From assembly GCA_030681635.1 (NCBI GenBank), contig JAUXRT010000678.1:1-9670 (forward strand): a stretch of DNA of 9,670 nucleotides, written 5' to 3'. The DNA is from Reyranella sp. (lineage in GTDB: Bacteria > Pseudomonadota > Alphaproteobacteria > Reyranellales > Reyranellaceae). A program made the translations under genes and the position numbers. This document shows positions 1 through 7,354 of this stretch, in pieces (the first letter of the stretch is position 1; each line of letters begins with the position of its first letter). The notes under the pieces were generated by a model. The model was not told where the DNA came from and did no database searches. It saw only the letters and a list, made by a program, of their open reading frames with translations.

Positions 1-513
1 GTGAAGATGTCGCCGGCGACCATCCTCGCCAGGCTCAACGAGCTTGGCGCCGCCAACGGCATCGGCCGGCTCGACCTGGTCGAGAACCGCTTCGTCGGCA
101 TGAAGAGCCGCGGCATCTACGAGACACCCGGTGGCACGATCCTGCATGCCGCCCATCGCGGCATCGAATCGATCACGCTCGACCGCGGCGCCGGCCATCT
201 CAAGGACGAGCTGATGCCGAAGTATGCCGAGCTGGTCTATTTCGGCTTCTGGTTCTCGCCCGAGCGCGAGATGCTGCAGGCGCTGATCGACAAGAGCCAG
301 GAGAACGTCACCGGCACGGTGCGGCTAAAACTCTACAAGGGCAACACGACGGTGGTCGGCCGCAAGTCGCCCCATTCGCTCTATTCGATGCAGCATGTCA
401 CCTTCGAAGACGATCAAGGCGCCTACAACCAGCGCGATGCCGAGGGCTTCATCAAGCTCAATGCACTCCGGCTGCGGCTGCGTGCGCTGGGGCAGGGCGG
501 ACCCAAGCGCTGA
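1..513 (+). CDS. argG: Argininosuccinate synthase, C-terminal part (5' end outside window)
   Basis: This is the last 170 codons of argininosuccinate synthase, the cytoplasmic arginine-pathway enzyme that joins citrulline and aspartate with ATP to make argininosuccinate. The visible part is the C-terminal multimerisation and substrate-binding domain. The segment reading GIGRLDLVENRFVGMKSRG, followed by YETPGGTIL (about residues 21-48 of the fragment), is a hallmark of the family's main bacterial type. Later family-typical stretches are VRLKLYKGN and SLYSMQHVTFE. Full-length enzymes are about 400 residues, so roughly 40 percent is present. The GTG at position 1 is an internal valine codon and not a start, because the reading frame is open to the window edge and the protein is cut in mid-domain. 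The TGA stop is at 511-513. The identification is secure. The gene has no obvious functional link to the phosphate genes downstream. Confidence 0.95.
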   Translation: MKMSPATILARLNELGAANGIGRLDLVENRFVGMKSRGIYETPGGTILHAAHRGIESITLDRGAGHLKDELMPKYAELVYFGFWFSPEREMLQALIDKSQENVTGTVRLKLYKGNTTVVGRKSPHSLYSMQHVTFEDDQGAYNQRDAEGFIKLNALRLRLRALGQGGPKR

Positions 514-588
514 TCGGATAAGGATCGTGCCAAGAACAGTGCAAGGGTCGGTCGCGGCGGCTAGTCTCGCCGGGTAACGGAGTTCTGG

Positions 589-1248
589 ATGCCTTTCGAC
601 GAGAGCGACCGCCCCGCACCCGAACGCGGCGCCGGCCAGCGGGCGATCAACCTGCCGCCCGTGCTGCTGTGGCTGATCGGCATCAACGTGGCGATCCAGC
701 TCGTGCGCGAACTGCTGGGCGACGCGGCCGACGGTGACATCATCCAGCAATTCGGGCTGGTGCCGGCGGCCTACACGTCGGCCACCGGCCCCGACCTGCT
801 GTCGCTGCTGATCGCACCGATCACCTACCAGTTTCTGCACGGTGGCTGGCTGCATCTCGGCATCAACATGGTGACGCTGGCCGCCTTCGGCGTGCCGGTC
901 GTGCGCGTGCTGGGCGCGCGCCGCTTCATCCTGTTCTACCTCTCCGCCGGCATCGTCGCCGGCTTCGTCCATGTCTTCTTCTTTCCCGACTCGATGGACC
1001 CCGTGGTCGGCGCCTCGGGTGCCATCAGCGGCGTGTTCGGCGGCGTCCTGATCCTGATGCGCTACGTCGGCAGCCTGCCGTCGCTGCTGCCGGTCGCCGG
1101 CGTGTGGATCGCGCTCAATGTCTTCTTCGGCCTCGTGGGTGGCACCCCGGGCGCCGGCGGCGATCCGGTCGCGTGGACGGCGCATATTGGCGGCTTCGTC
1201 TACGGCCTCGCGGCCATCCGCCTCTTCATGCCGCGTCTGGGCCCGTAA
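589..1248 (+). CDS. Rhomboid-family intramembrane serine protease
   Basis: This 219-residue polytopic membrane protein is probably an intramembrane serine protease that cleaves transmembrane substrates within the bilayer. Six hydrophobic segments are visible, at about residues 22-42, 86-105, 111-131, 139-159, 166-184 and 194-214, after a short hydrophilic N-terminus. The full rhomboid signature is intact. HGGWLHLGIN in segment 2 gives His84, His89 and Asn93. GASG in segment 4 gives the nucleophile Ser143. AHIGG in segment 6 gives the catalytic partner His199. The length fits a minimal six-helix GlpG-like rhomboid without extra domains. The ATG start is supported by ACGGAG at 577-582, six bases upstream. 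The gene ends 11 bp before phoR, so the two are probably co-transcribed. The substrate is unknown and cannot be read from the sequence. Family assignment is firm; catalytic activity is inferred from the intact motif residues. Confidence 0.93.
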   Translation: MPFDESDRPAPERGAGQRAINLPPVLLWLIGINVAIQLVRELLGDAADGDIIQQFGLVPAAYTSATGPDLLSLLIAPITYQFLHGGWLHLGINMVTLAAFGVPVVRVLGARRFILFYLSAGIVAGFVHVFFFPDSMDPVVGASGAISGVFGGVLILMRYVGSLPSLLPVAGVWIALNVFFGLVGGTPGAGGDPVAWTAHIGGFVYGLAAIRLFMPRLGP

Positions 1249-1259
1249 GCCGGGCCGCC

Positions 1260-2645
1260 ATGGCCGACCAACCCATTCCCCTCAGGCGCTACCTCGCGGC
1301 CAATACCGTGGCCCTGGCACCGTCGGCCGTGGCGATCGCAGCCCTCTACGGCGCGGGCTTTCTGGCCGGCCGACCTGCCCTGATCGCGATGGCGGGCATC
1401 GCGGCGGTGACGGCCTTCCTGGTGCAGCGCTACCTCGGATCGCTCGCGCGGTTTGCGCGTTTTGTCGGCGAACTTTCGGACGAGCGCGAGCCGGTCATGC
1501 CGCGCCTGTCCTTTGCGCCGGCCACCGAGGAGCTGGCGACGGCGGCGGCCACGCTCTCCATCGGCTGGCGCCGGCAGCGCGCCTCGATCGACAATCTCGC
1601 GGCCTCGGCGCAGGCCGTCGTCGACGGCTTGCCCAATCCGCTGATCGCCGTCGATCGCCAGCGCCGCGTCGTGCGCACCAACCAGGCGGCGGTCGCACTG
1701 CTCGGGCCGGTCGGGGCCGAACGCGACCTGTCGACGGCGATGCGCCATCCGCAGCTCCTGTCGGCGGTCGATGCCTTGCTCGAAACCGGGCCGGATGGAA
1801 ATTTCACCGCCGCCGACCAGAGCGCGGTCGAGTTCGTGCTGGCGGGCCCGCCGGAACTCGATGTCATCGCCCATCTCCGGCGTCTGCCGCGGGCGGCGGC
1901 CGACGGGTCGCTGGCCTTGATCGTGCTGCACGACACCACGGCGCAACGCCGGGCCGAGCGCATGCGCGCCGATTTCGTGGCCAACGCCAGCCACGAACTC
2001 AAGACGCCGATCGCGGGCCTTGCGGGCTTCATCGAAACCCTGCGCGGCCCGGCGCGCGACGATCCCGCGGCGCGCGACCGCTTTCTCGGCATCATGGCCG
2101 AGCAGGCCGACCGCATGCGCCGCCTTGTCGACGATCTCCTGATGCTGTCGCGCATCGAACAGCACGAGCACGCACGGCCCGACCGCGAGATCGACCTCGA
2201 GAGCGTGCTGCGCGGCGTCCTCGATCTCCTGCAGCTAAAAGCCTCGTCGCGTGGCGTGGCGATCGAGCTTGCCGTCGCCGCCGGCCTTGCCAGGGCGGTG
2301 GGCGATCACGACGAACTCACCATCGTGTTCCAGAACCTGATCGACAATGCGATCAAGTACGCCAGGCCCTCGACCGTGGTGCGGGTGGCGGCCCAGCCCG
2401 CCGGGCCCGGCCGCGTCGCCGTGACGGTAAGCGACGAGGGCGACGGCATTCCGGCCGCCCACCTGCCGCGCCTCACCGAACGTTTCTACCGCGTCGACAC
2501 CGCCCGCTCGCGCCAGCTCGGCGGCACCGGCCTGGGGCTCGCCATCGTGAAGCATGTGGTGAACCGTCATCGCGGCCGGCTGGATATCCAGAGCATCCCG
2601 GGCAAGGGCTCGACCTTCACGGTGACCTTGCCGGCCGCCGGCTAG
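1260..2645 (+). CDS. phoR: Phosphate regulon sensor histidine kinase PhoR
   Basis: This 461-residue inner-membrane histidine kinase phosphorylates PhoB when phosphate is limiting. Two N-terminal hydrophobic segments (about 14-35 and 38-56) are joined by a very short loop, so there is no real periplasmic sensor domain, as expected for PhoR. A PAS-like region follows at about 113-225 (GLPNPLIAVDRQRRVVRTN). Next is the HisKA domain with phospho-acceptor His245 in NASHELKTP, then the ATPase domain with N box FQNLIDNAIKYA (357-368), G1 box DEGDGIP (392-398), F box around FYR (409-411) and G2 box GGTGLGL (421-427). The ATG at 1260 is the only sensible start near the rhomboid stop, but no good ribosome binding site precedes it, so translation may be coupled to the rhomboid gene. 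The phoR assignment rests on domain plan plus the pst, phoU and phoB genes downstream. Those genes are separated from phoR by a Pho-box promoter. Confidence 0.93.
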   Translation: MADQPIPLRRYLAANTVALAPSAVAIAALYGAGFLAGRPALIAMAGIAAVTAFLVQRYLGSLARFARFVGELSDEREPVMPRLSFAPATEELATAAATLSIGWRRQRASIDNLAASAQAVVDGLPNPLIAVDRQRRVVRTNQAAVALLGPVGAERDLSTAMRHPQLLSAVDALLETGPDGNFTAADQSAVEFVLAGPPELDVIAHLRRLPRAAADGSLALIVLHDTTAQRRAERMRADFVANASHELKTPIAGLAGFIETLRGPARDDPAARDRFLGIMAEQADRMRRLVDDLLMLSRIEQHEHARPDREIDLESVLRGVLDLLQLKASSRGVAIELAVAAGLARAVGDHDELTIVFQNLIDNAIKYARPSTVVRVAAQPAGPGRVAVTVSDEGDGIPAAHLPRLTERFYRVDTARSRQLGGTGLGLAIVKHVVNRHRGRLDIQSIPGKGSTFTVTLPAAG

Positions 2646-2708
2646 GATCGGCCGGATCCCTCAATTGTTTCAACGGGTTGGAAGTTCCCTCCTCAGGGCC
2701 CGAGGGGA

Positions 2709-2737
2709 CTGTCACCGTATTGTCATATAAGTGTCAT
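2709..2737 (+). promoter_or_regulatory. Tandem Pho boxes (PhoB binding sites) upstream of pstS
   Basis: Three TGTCA half-sites lie at 2710-2714, 2721-2725 and 2732-2736, each exactly 11 bp apart. They form two overlapping 18-bp Pho boxes. Box 1 is CTGTCACCGTATTGTCAT (2709-2726) and box 2 is TTGTCATATAAGTGTCAT (2720-2737). The family consensus is two CTGTCAT-like repeats separated by an AT-rich 4-bp spacer. The spacer of box 2 (ATAA) fits well and that of box 1 (CGTA) less well. A much weaker fourth match (AGTGA, 2743-2747) keeps the same phase. The site ends 53 bp before the pstS start. In such promoters PhoB replaces the -35 contact. I could not pick out a convincing -10 element; TAGGAC at 2737-2742 is only a weak possibility. 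Confidence 0.9.
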
Positions 2738-2780
2738 AGGACAGTGACCGGCGACGCCTACTCCACTCGCGCACACCGAT

Positions 2781-2786
2781 GGAGAG
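2781..2786 (+). promoter_or_regulatory. Ribosome binding site that decides the pstS start
   Basis: GGAGAG lies 4-5 bases upstream of the ATG at 2791. An in-frame ATG at 2779 comes just before it. Starting there would place this Shine-Dalgarno sequence inside the coding region and add four charged or polar residues (MERP) in front of an otherwise standard signal peptide. The 2791 start is therefore preferred. Confidence 0.75.
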
Positions 2787-2790
2787 ACCT

Positions 2791-3837
2791 ATGAAATTCG
2801 CAAAAATCGCCCTGGTTGCCACCGCGCTGGCCCTGACGCCATGGACGGCCCAGGCCGTCGACATTTCCGGCGCCGGCGCCAGCTTCCCCTACCCGGTCTA
2901 TACGAAGTGGGCGGACGCCTACAAGAAAGAGACCGGCAACGGCATGAACTACCAGTCGATCGGCTCGGGCGGCGGCATCAAGCAGATCAAGGCCAAGACC
3001 GTGACCTTCGGCGCCACCGATGCGCCGCTGCCGGGCAAGGAGCTCGACGAGTCGGGCCTGGTGCAGTTCCCCATGGTCATGGGCGCCATCGTCCCCGTGG
3101 TGAACCTCGAAGGCCTGAAGTCGGGCGACCTCACGCTCGACGGCGTGACGCTGGCCCGCATCTACATGGGCGAGATCAAGAGCTGGGACGACGCCGCGAT
3201 CGCCAAGCTCAACCCCAACGTCAAGCTGCCGAAGCAGGCGATCGTGCCGGTGCGCCGCTCGGACGGGTCGGGCACGACCTACAATTTCGCCTACTACCTG
3301 GCTGAAGTGAGCCCGGACTGGAAGGCCAAGGTCGGTGTCAGCACCGCCCTGCAGTGGCCGGTCGGCATCGGCGCCAAGGGCAACGAAGGCGTCGCCAACA
3401 ACGTCGCCCAGACGCGCGGCTCGATCGGCTATGTCGAGTACGCCTACGCCAAGCAGAACAAGCTCACCCACACCAACATGCTGAACAAGGCCGGCAAGAC
3501 GGTGGCGCCGAGCTCGGCCACCTTCCAGGCCGCCGCCGCCAACGCCGACTGGAACTCCCAGCCCGGCTACGGCGTCATCCTCGCCAACCAGCCTGGCGAC
3601 CAGTCGTGGCCGATGACGGCCGCCACCTGGATCCTGATCTACAAGAAGCCGGTGGACGCTGCGATCACGGCCGAGGCGCTCAAGTTCTTCGCCTGGTCGT
3701 TCGCCAAGGGCGACAAGATGGCCGAGGACCTCGACTATGTGCCGATGCCGGACAAGGTCGTGAACGACATCCAGAAGATGTGGTCGTCGCAGATCAAGGA
3801 CGCGGGCGGCAAGCCCCTGTTCTCGCCGACCAATTGA
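2791..3837 (+). CDS. pstS: Periplasmic phosphate-binding protein PstS
   Basis: This 348-residue substrate-binding subunit of the high-affinity phosphate ABC transporter captures phosphate in the periplasm and delivers it to PstC and PstA. The N-terminus is a Sec signal peptide: MKFAK, then a hydrophobic core, then probable cleavage after AQA at residue 22. There is no lipobox cysteine, so the mature protein should be soluble. Phosphate-site motifs are all present: GAGASFP (27-33), SIGSGGGIKQI (56-66), FGATDAPL (73-80, with the conserved Asp77) and RRSDGSGTT (155-163). The length matches E. coli PstS (about 346 residues). The start at 2791 is chosen over an in-frame ATG at 2779 on ribosome-site and signal-peptide grounds. 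It is the first gene after the Pho boxes and is separated from pstC by a hairpin, which suggests it is made in excess over the membrane subunits. Confidence 0.97.
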   Translation: MKFAKIALVATALALTPWTAQAVDISGAGASFPYPVYTKWADAYKKETGNGMNYQSIGSGGGIKQIKAKTVTFGATDAPLPGKELDESGLVQFPMVMGAIVPVVNLEGLKSGDLTLDGVTLARIYMGEIKSWDDAAIAKLNPNVKLPKQAIVPVRRSDGSGTTYNFAYYLAEVSPDWKAKVGVSTALQWPVGIGAKGNEGVANNVAQTRGSIGYVEYAYAKQNKLTHTNMLNKAGKTVAPSSATFQAAAANADWNSQPGYGVILANQPGDQSWPMTAATWILIYKKPVDAAITAEALKFFAWSFAKGDKMAEDLDYVPMPDKVVNDIQKMWSSQIKDAGGKPLFSPTN

Positions 3838-3843
3838 TGCCGA

Positions 3844-3867
3844 GGGGCGGGTGGTGACACCCGCCCC
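3844..3867 (+). terminator. Perfect intercistronic hairpin between pstS and pstC
   Basis: GGGGCGGGTG (3844-3853) and CACCCGCCCC (3858-3867) are perfect inverted repeats closing a GTGA loop. This makes a 10-bp, mostly G-C stem starting 6 bp after the pstS stop. Only GCTTTCG follows, so it lacks the long T-run of a full intrinsic terminator. The likely role is partial termination, or protection of the pstS 3' end from exonucleases, so that pstS mRNA exceeds that of the downstream genes. The hairpin is seen directly; the role is inferred. Confidence 0.7.
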
Positions 3868-3885
3868 GCTTTCGTGGGGAGGGGG

Positions 3886-4899
3886 ATGGCTTCGAGGGGG
3901 CGCGACGTGAGTGAAGTTGTATTGAATGGGGCGAGCGTGTCGGCGGCGGAAGCGGCCTCGCGCTCCACGGTCCTGAGGCGGCTCAGGCTGACCGACCTCA
4001 TCTTCCATGGGCTGACGCGGACGGCAGCGCTCCTCGTGCTGGCGCTGCTGAGCGGCGTGATCATCGCTCTCGTCATTGGCGCGGCGCCGGCGATGGGCAC
4101 CTTCGGCTTCTCCTTCCTCTTCGACCAGTCGTGGAATCCGGTCACCGAGAAATTCGGCGCGCTGGCGCCCATCTACGGCACGCTCGTCACCTCGGCCATC
4201 GCCATGCTGATCGCCGTGCCGGTCGGCCTGATGGTCGCCTTCTTCCTGACCGAACTCTGTCCGATGGTGCTGCGCCGCCCGATCGGCATCGCCATCGAGC
4301 TGCTGGCCGGCATTCCCAGCATCATCTACGGCATCTGGGGCCTGTTCGTGTTCGCGCCCTTCCTGCAGCGCTACATCCAGCCCTTCCTGATCGACGCCTT
4401 CAGCGGCGTGCCCATCCTGTCGACGCTGTTCGAAGGCCCGCCGTACGGCATCGGCATGCTGACCGCCGGCCTGATCCTGGCGATCATGGTGCTGCCCTTC
4501 GTGACCTCGATCTCGCGCGACGTGTTCGAAGCGGTGCCGCCGGTCCTCAAGGAGGCGGCCTACGGCGTCGGCTGCACGACCTGGGAAGTGTTCCGCTACG
4601 TCGTCCTGCCCTTCACGCGGGTGGGCGTCATCGGCGGCTTCATGCTCGGCCTCGGCCGGGCGCTGGGCGAGACCATGGCCGTCACCTTTGTCATCGGCAA
4701 CGCCCACCATGTCTCGGCCTCGCTGTTCGCGCCGGGTACGACCATCTCGGCCTCGATCGCCAACGAATTCACCGAGGCGGTCGGCGATCTCTATACCTCG
4801 TCGCTGATCGCCCTCGGCCTGATCCTGTTCTTCATCACCTTCTGTGTGCTCGCCATGGCGCGCTACATGCTGATGCGCATCCAGAAGCGGGTGGGGTAA
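3886..4899 (+). CDS. pstC: Phosphate ABC transporter permease PstC
   Basis: This is one of the two inner-membrane channel subunits of the Pst phosphate importer (337 residues from this start). A polar cytoplasmic N-terminus of about 40 residues precedes six hydrophobic segments at about 45-66, 94-122, 138-160, 190-210, 244-270 and 305-327. The ABC-permease EAA loop, which contacts PstB, is visible as EAVPPVLKEAAYGVG (215-229) running into FRYVVLP. It is followed by the PstC-typical LGLGRALGETMAV (254-266). The start is uncertain. ATG 3886 has GGAGG close upstream (3878-3882, only 3 bases away). In-frame GTG 3907 has GAGGGGG at 3894-3900 and would shorten the protein by seven residues. An in-frame GTG at 3874 overlaps the same G-rich stretch and is less likely. 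The stop is 4 bp before pstA. Confidence 0.95.
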   Translation: MASRGRDVSEVVLNGASVSAAEAASRSTVLRRLRLTDLIFHGLTRTAALLVLALLSGVIIALVIGAAPAMGTFGFSFLFDQSWNPVTEKFGALAPIYGTLVTSAIAMLIAVPVGLMVAFFLTELCPMVLRRPIGIAIELLAGIPSIIYGIWGLFVFAPFLQRYIQPFLIDAFSGVPILSTLFEGPPYGIGMLTAGLILAIMVLPFVTSISRDVFEAVPPVLKEAAYGVGCTTWEVFRYVVLPFTRVGVIGGFMLGLGRALGETMAVTFVIGNAHHVSASLFAPGTTISASIANEFTEAVGDLYTSSLIALGLILFFITFCVLAMARYMLMRIQKRVG

Positions 4900-4903
4900 G
4901 GCC

Positions 4904-5776
4904 ATGAACACCGAAGCCCTGGCCGCCACGGCCAACAGCCCGCGCTATGCCGGCCGCCGCCGCCGCAACACCATCGCCAAGGTCCTGGCGCTCGCCGCCA
5001 CGATCTTCGGTCTCGGCTGGCTGGTCCTGATCCTGGGCATCCTCGTCTACAAGGGGATCGGCGGGCTCTCGCTCTCGGTCTTCACCGAGATGACGCCGCC
5101 GCCCGGCTCGGCGGGCGGCCTGCTCAATGCCATCGCCGGCAGCCTGATCATGACGGTCCTGGCCGTGCTGATCGGCACGCCCATCGGCATCCTGGCCGGC
5201 ACCTACCTCGCCGAGTACGGACGCCATGACAGGCTCTCCAGCGTCGTGCGCTTCATCAACGACATCCTGCTGAGCGCGCCCTCGATCGTCATCGGCCTGT
5301 TCATCTACGAGATCATGGTGGCGCCGATGGGCCACTTCTCGGGCTGGGCGGGTGCGGTGGCGCTGGCGGTCATCGTCATCCCGGTCGTGGTCCGCACCAC
5401 CGAGGACATGCTCACCCTGGTGCCCGACACGCTGCGCGAGGCCGCCGCCTCGATCGGCCTGCCGCGCGCCCACATGATCTTCAGCATCGCCTACCGCGCC
5501 GCCAAGGCCGGCATCGTCACCGGCGTGCTGCTGGCGGTGGCGCGCATCAGCGGCGAGACCGCACCGCTGCTGTTCACGGCGCTGAACAACCAGTTCTGGA
5601 GCGTCAACATGAACGCCCCGATGCCCAGCCTGCCGGTGGTCATCTTCCAGTTCGCCCTGTCGCCCTACGAGGAATGGCAGAAGCTGGCCTGGACCGGCGC
5701 GCTCCTCATCACCGTGACGGTCCTGGCGCTCAGCATCGTTGCCCGCTCTCTCACCTCAGCGAGAAAATCGTCATGA
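4904..5776 (+). CDS. pstA: Phosphate ABC transporter permease PstA
   Basis: This 290-residue second channel subunit pairs with PstC in the inner membrane. Six hydrophobic stretches are visible, at about residues 24-49, 75-102, 117-140, 147-164, 203-216 and 262-283. A basic cytoplasmic N-terminus (RYAGRRRRNTIAK) comes first. The EAA loop reads EDMLTLVPDTLREAAASIGLPRA (about 167-189). It is followed by the PstA-typical ARISGETAPLLFTA (213-226), where RISGETAP is strongly conserved in the family. The length is close to E. coli PstA (296 residues). The ATG lies 4 bp after the pstC stop, with a G-rich stretch (GTGGGG, 4891-4896) as a plausible ribosome site inside the end of pstC. The stop overlaps the pstB start as ATGA, which implies translational coupling and near-equal synthesis of permease and ATPase. 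Confidence 0.96.
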   Translation: MNTEALAATANSPRYAGRRRRNTIAKVLALAATIFGLGWLVLILGILVYKGIGGLSLSVFTEMTPPPGSAGGLLNAIAGSLIMTVLAVLIGTPIGILAGTYLAEYGRHDRLSSVVRFINDILLSAPSIVIGLFIYEIMVAPMGHFSGWAGAVALAVIVIPVVVRTTEDMLTLVPDTLREAAASIGLPRAHMIFSIAYRAAKAGIVTGVLLAVARISGETAPLLFTALNNQFWSVNMNAPMPSLPVVIFQFALSPYEEWQKLAWTGALLITVTVLALSIVARSLTSARKSS

Positions 5777-6597
5777 CCATGACCTCCGCCCCGACCTTCG
5801 CCACGCCGGTCGCGGCGCACCACGGCGTCGACACCGCCGGGCTCACCGAGAAGATCGCGCTGCGCAATCTCGAGTTCTTCTACGGCGACAGCCGGGCGCT
5901 GAAGAGCATCAGCATGTCGCTCTATGCCAACAAGGCCACGGCCTTCATCGGCCCGTCGGGCTGCGGCAAGTCGACGTTGCTGCGGGTGCTGAACCGCATG
6001 TACGACCTCTATCCCGGCCAGCGCGCGACCGGCCAGGTGCTGTTCGACGGCGACAACCTCCTCAAGGACGACCAGGACATCAACCTCCTGCGCGCCCGCA
6101 TCGGCATGGTGTTCCAGAAGCCGACGCCGTTTCCGATGTCGATCTACGAGAACATCGCCTTCGGCGTGCGCCTCTACGAGAACCTGCCGCGCTCGGAGCT
6201 CGACGGCCGGGTCGAGACGGCGTTGCGCCGTGCCGCCCTCTGGGACGAGGTCAAGGACAAGCTCGGGGCCAACGGCCAGTCGCTCTCGGGTGGCCAGCAT
6301 CAGCGCCTGTGCATCGCCCGCACGGTGGCGGTTAAGCCCGAGGTCATCCTGTTCGACGAGCCCTGCTCGGCGCTCGATCCGATCTCGACGGCCAAGATCG
6401 AGGAGCTGATCGACGAGCTGAAGAAGGACTACACGATCGTCATCGTCACCCACAACATGCAGCAGGCGGCGCGCGTCTCGGATTTCACCGCCTTCATGTA
6501 TCTCGGCGAGCTCGTCGAGTTTGGCGCGACGGAGACGCTTTTCACGACGCCGACGGACAAGCGCACGCAGGCCTATATCACCGGCAGATTCGGCTGA
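5773..6597 (+). CDS. pstB: Phosphate ABC transporter ATP-binding protein PstB
   Basis: This 274-residue cytoplasmic ATPase drives phosphate import through PstC and PstA. All nucleotide-binding motifs are intact: Walker A GPSGCGKST (60-68), Q-loop Gln115 in GMVFQKP, ABC signature LSGGQ (171-175), Walker B VILFDEP (191-197) with catalytic Glu196, D-loop SALD (199-202) and switch His227 in THNM. The PstB-specific string DEPCSALDPISTAKIEELI (195-213) separates it from other ABC ATPases. An N-terminal extension of about 25 residues precedes the first conserved strand. The ATG at 5773 overlaps the pstA stop. No strong ribosome site is present, only GAGAA near 5761, so re-initiation by ribosomes finishing pstA is likely. 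A second ATG lies two codons later at 5779. Confidence 0.97.
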   Translation: MTMTSAPTFATPVAAHHGVDTAGLTEKIALRNLEFFYGDSRALKSISMSLYANKATAFIGPSGCGKSTLLRVLNRMYDLYPGQRATGQVLFDGDNLLKDDQDINLLRARIGMVFQKPTPFPMSIYENIAFGVRLYENLPRSELDGRVETALRRAALWDEVKDKLGANGQSLSGGQHQRLCIARTVAVKPEVILFDEPCSALDPISTAKIEELIDELKKDYTIVIVTHNMQQAARVSDFTAFMYLGELVEFGATETLFTTPTDKRTQAYITGRFG

Positions 6598-6628
6598 GGC
6601 GGCGGAGAGTTGAGGAAGGGAATTCGAC

Positions 6629-7354
6629 ATGGCTGGTGAACACACGCTGAAGCGTTTCGACGAGGAGCTGGAGCGGCTGAGCGCCACGATCAGCGAGATG
6701 GGCGGCCTGGCCGAGAGCCAGCTCGCGCAATCCCTGGTCGCGCTGCGCGAACGCGACACCGAGATCGCCGAGCGGGTGATCGGCGACGATGCGCGGGTCG
6801 ATGCCCTCGACATCGCCGTCCAGGAGCAGACCGTGAAGCTGCTGGCATTGCGCCAGCCCATGGCGGTCGATCTCAGGGTGATCCTGTCGTCGATCAAGAT
6901 CGCCTCGGCGCTGGAACGCATCGCCGACTATGCCAAGAACACCGCCAAGCGCAGCATGCTGCTGACCCAGGGCACGGCGCCGACCGCGGCCGTGAACGGC
7001 ATCGATCGGCTCGGCCGCCTGGTGCGGACGGCGCTCAAGGACGTGCTCGACGCCTTTGCCCACGGCGATGTCGCCAAGGCGCACGATGTCTGGGAACGCG
7101 ACGAGGAAATCGACCAGGTCTACACCGGCCTGTTCCGCGAGCTGCTGACCTACATGATGGAGGATCCGCGCACGATCACGGCCTGCACGCATCTTCTGTT
7201 CATGGCCAAGAACATCGAGCGTGCCGGTGACCATGTCACCAACATCGCCGAACTGGTGAGCTTCCGGTCGACCGGCCACGGCTTCGAGGAGGCGCGGCCC
7301 AAGGGCAGCGCCTCGCTCTACGCGCCAGGGAACATGACGGGCACCGTATCGTGA
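6629..7354 (+). CDS. phoU: Phosphate signalling accessory protein PhoU
   Basis: This 241-residue, all-helical cytoplasmic protein couples the Pst transporter to PhoR and keeps the response off when phosphate is plentiful. Two PhoU repeats are visible as tandem three-helix bundles. Each contains the E-R-x-x-D type metal-site motif: ERIADYAKN (96-104) in the first and IERAGDHVTNIAE (196-208) in the second. The length fits the family (about 240). The ATG is well supported by AGGAAGGG at 6613-6620, eight bases upstream. It follows pstB by 31 bp and overlaps phoB by the sequence GTGA. The C-terminal tail beyond residue 212 is polar and probably disordered. Confidence 0.96.
   Translation: MAGEHTLKRFDEELERLSATISEMGGLAESQLAQSLVALRERDTEIAERVIGDDARVDALDIAVQEQTVKLLALRQPMAVDLRVILSSIKIASALERIADYAKNTAKRSMLLTQGTAPTAAVNGIDRLGRLVRTALKDVLDAFAHGDVAKAHDVWERDEEIDQVYTGLFRELLTYMMEDPRTITACTHLLFMAKNIERAGDHVTNIAELVSFRSTGHGFEEARPKGSASLYAPGNMTGTVS

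Noticed and set aside
555..572. CGGCG/CGCCG inverted repeat as an argG terminator
   Set aside because: A 5-bp stem with an 8-base loop and no T-run is expected by chance in such GC-rich DNA.
325..1185. 286-codon minus-strand frame opposite the argG end and rhomboid gene
   Set aside because: It is antisense to two recognised genes and its composition is typical of GC-driven spurious frames.
2687..2706. CCCTC/GAGGG inverted repeat as a phoR terminator
   Set aside because: The stem is only 5 bp with a 10-base loop and no T-run follows it.
1118..2794. 558-codon plus-strand frame overlapping phoR
   Set aside because: It is a shadow frame of phoR. The translation is Arg/Ala/Pro-rich with no motifs, whereas the phoR frame carries every kinase motif.
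2758..4935. 725-codon open frame on the minus strand opposite pstS and pstC
   Set aside because: It is antisense to two certain genes, its translation is low-complexity and rich in His, Arg, Gln, Asp and Gly, and it matches no recognisable family. This is expected in high-GC DNA.
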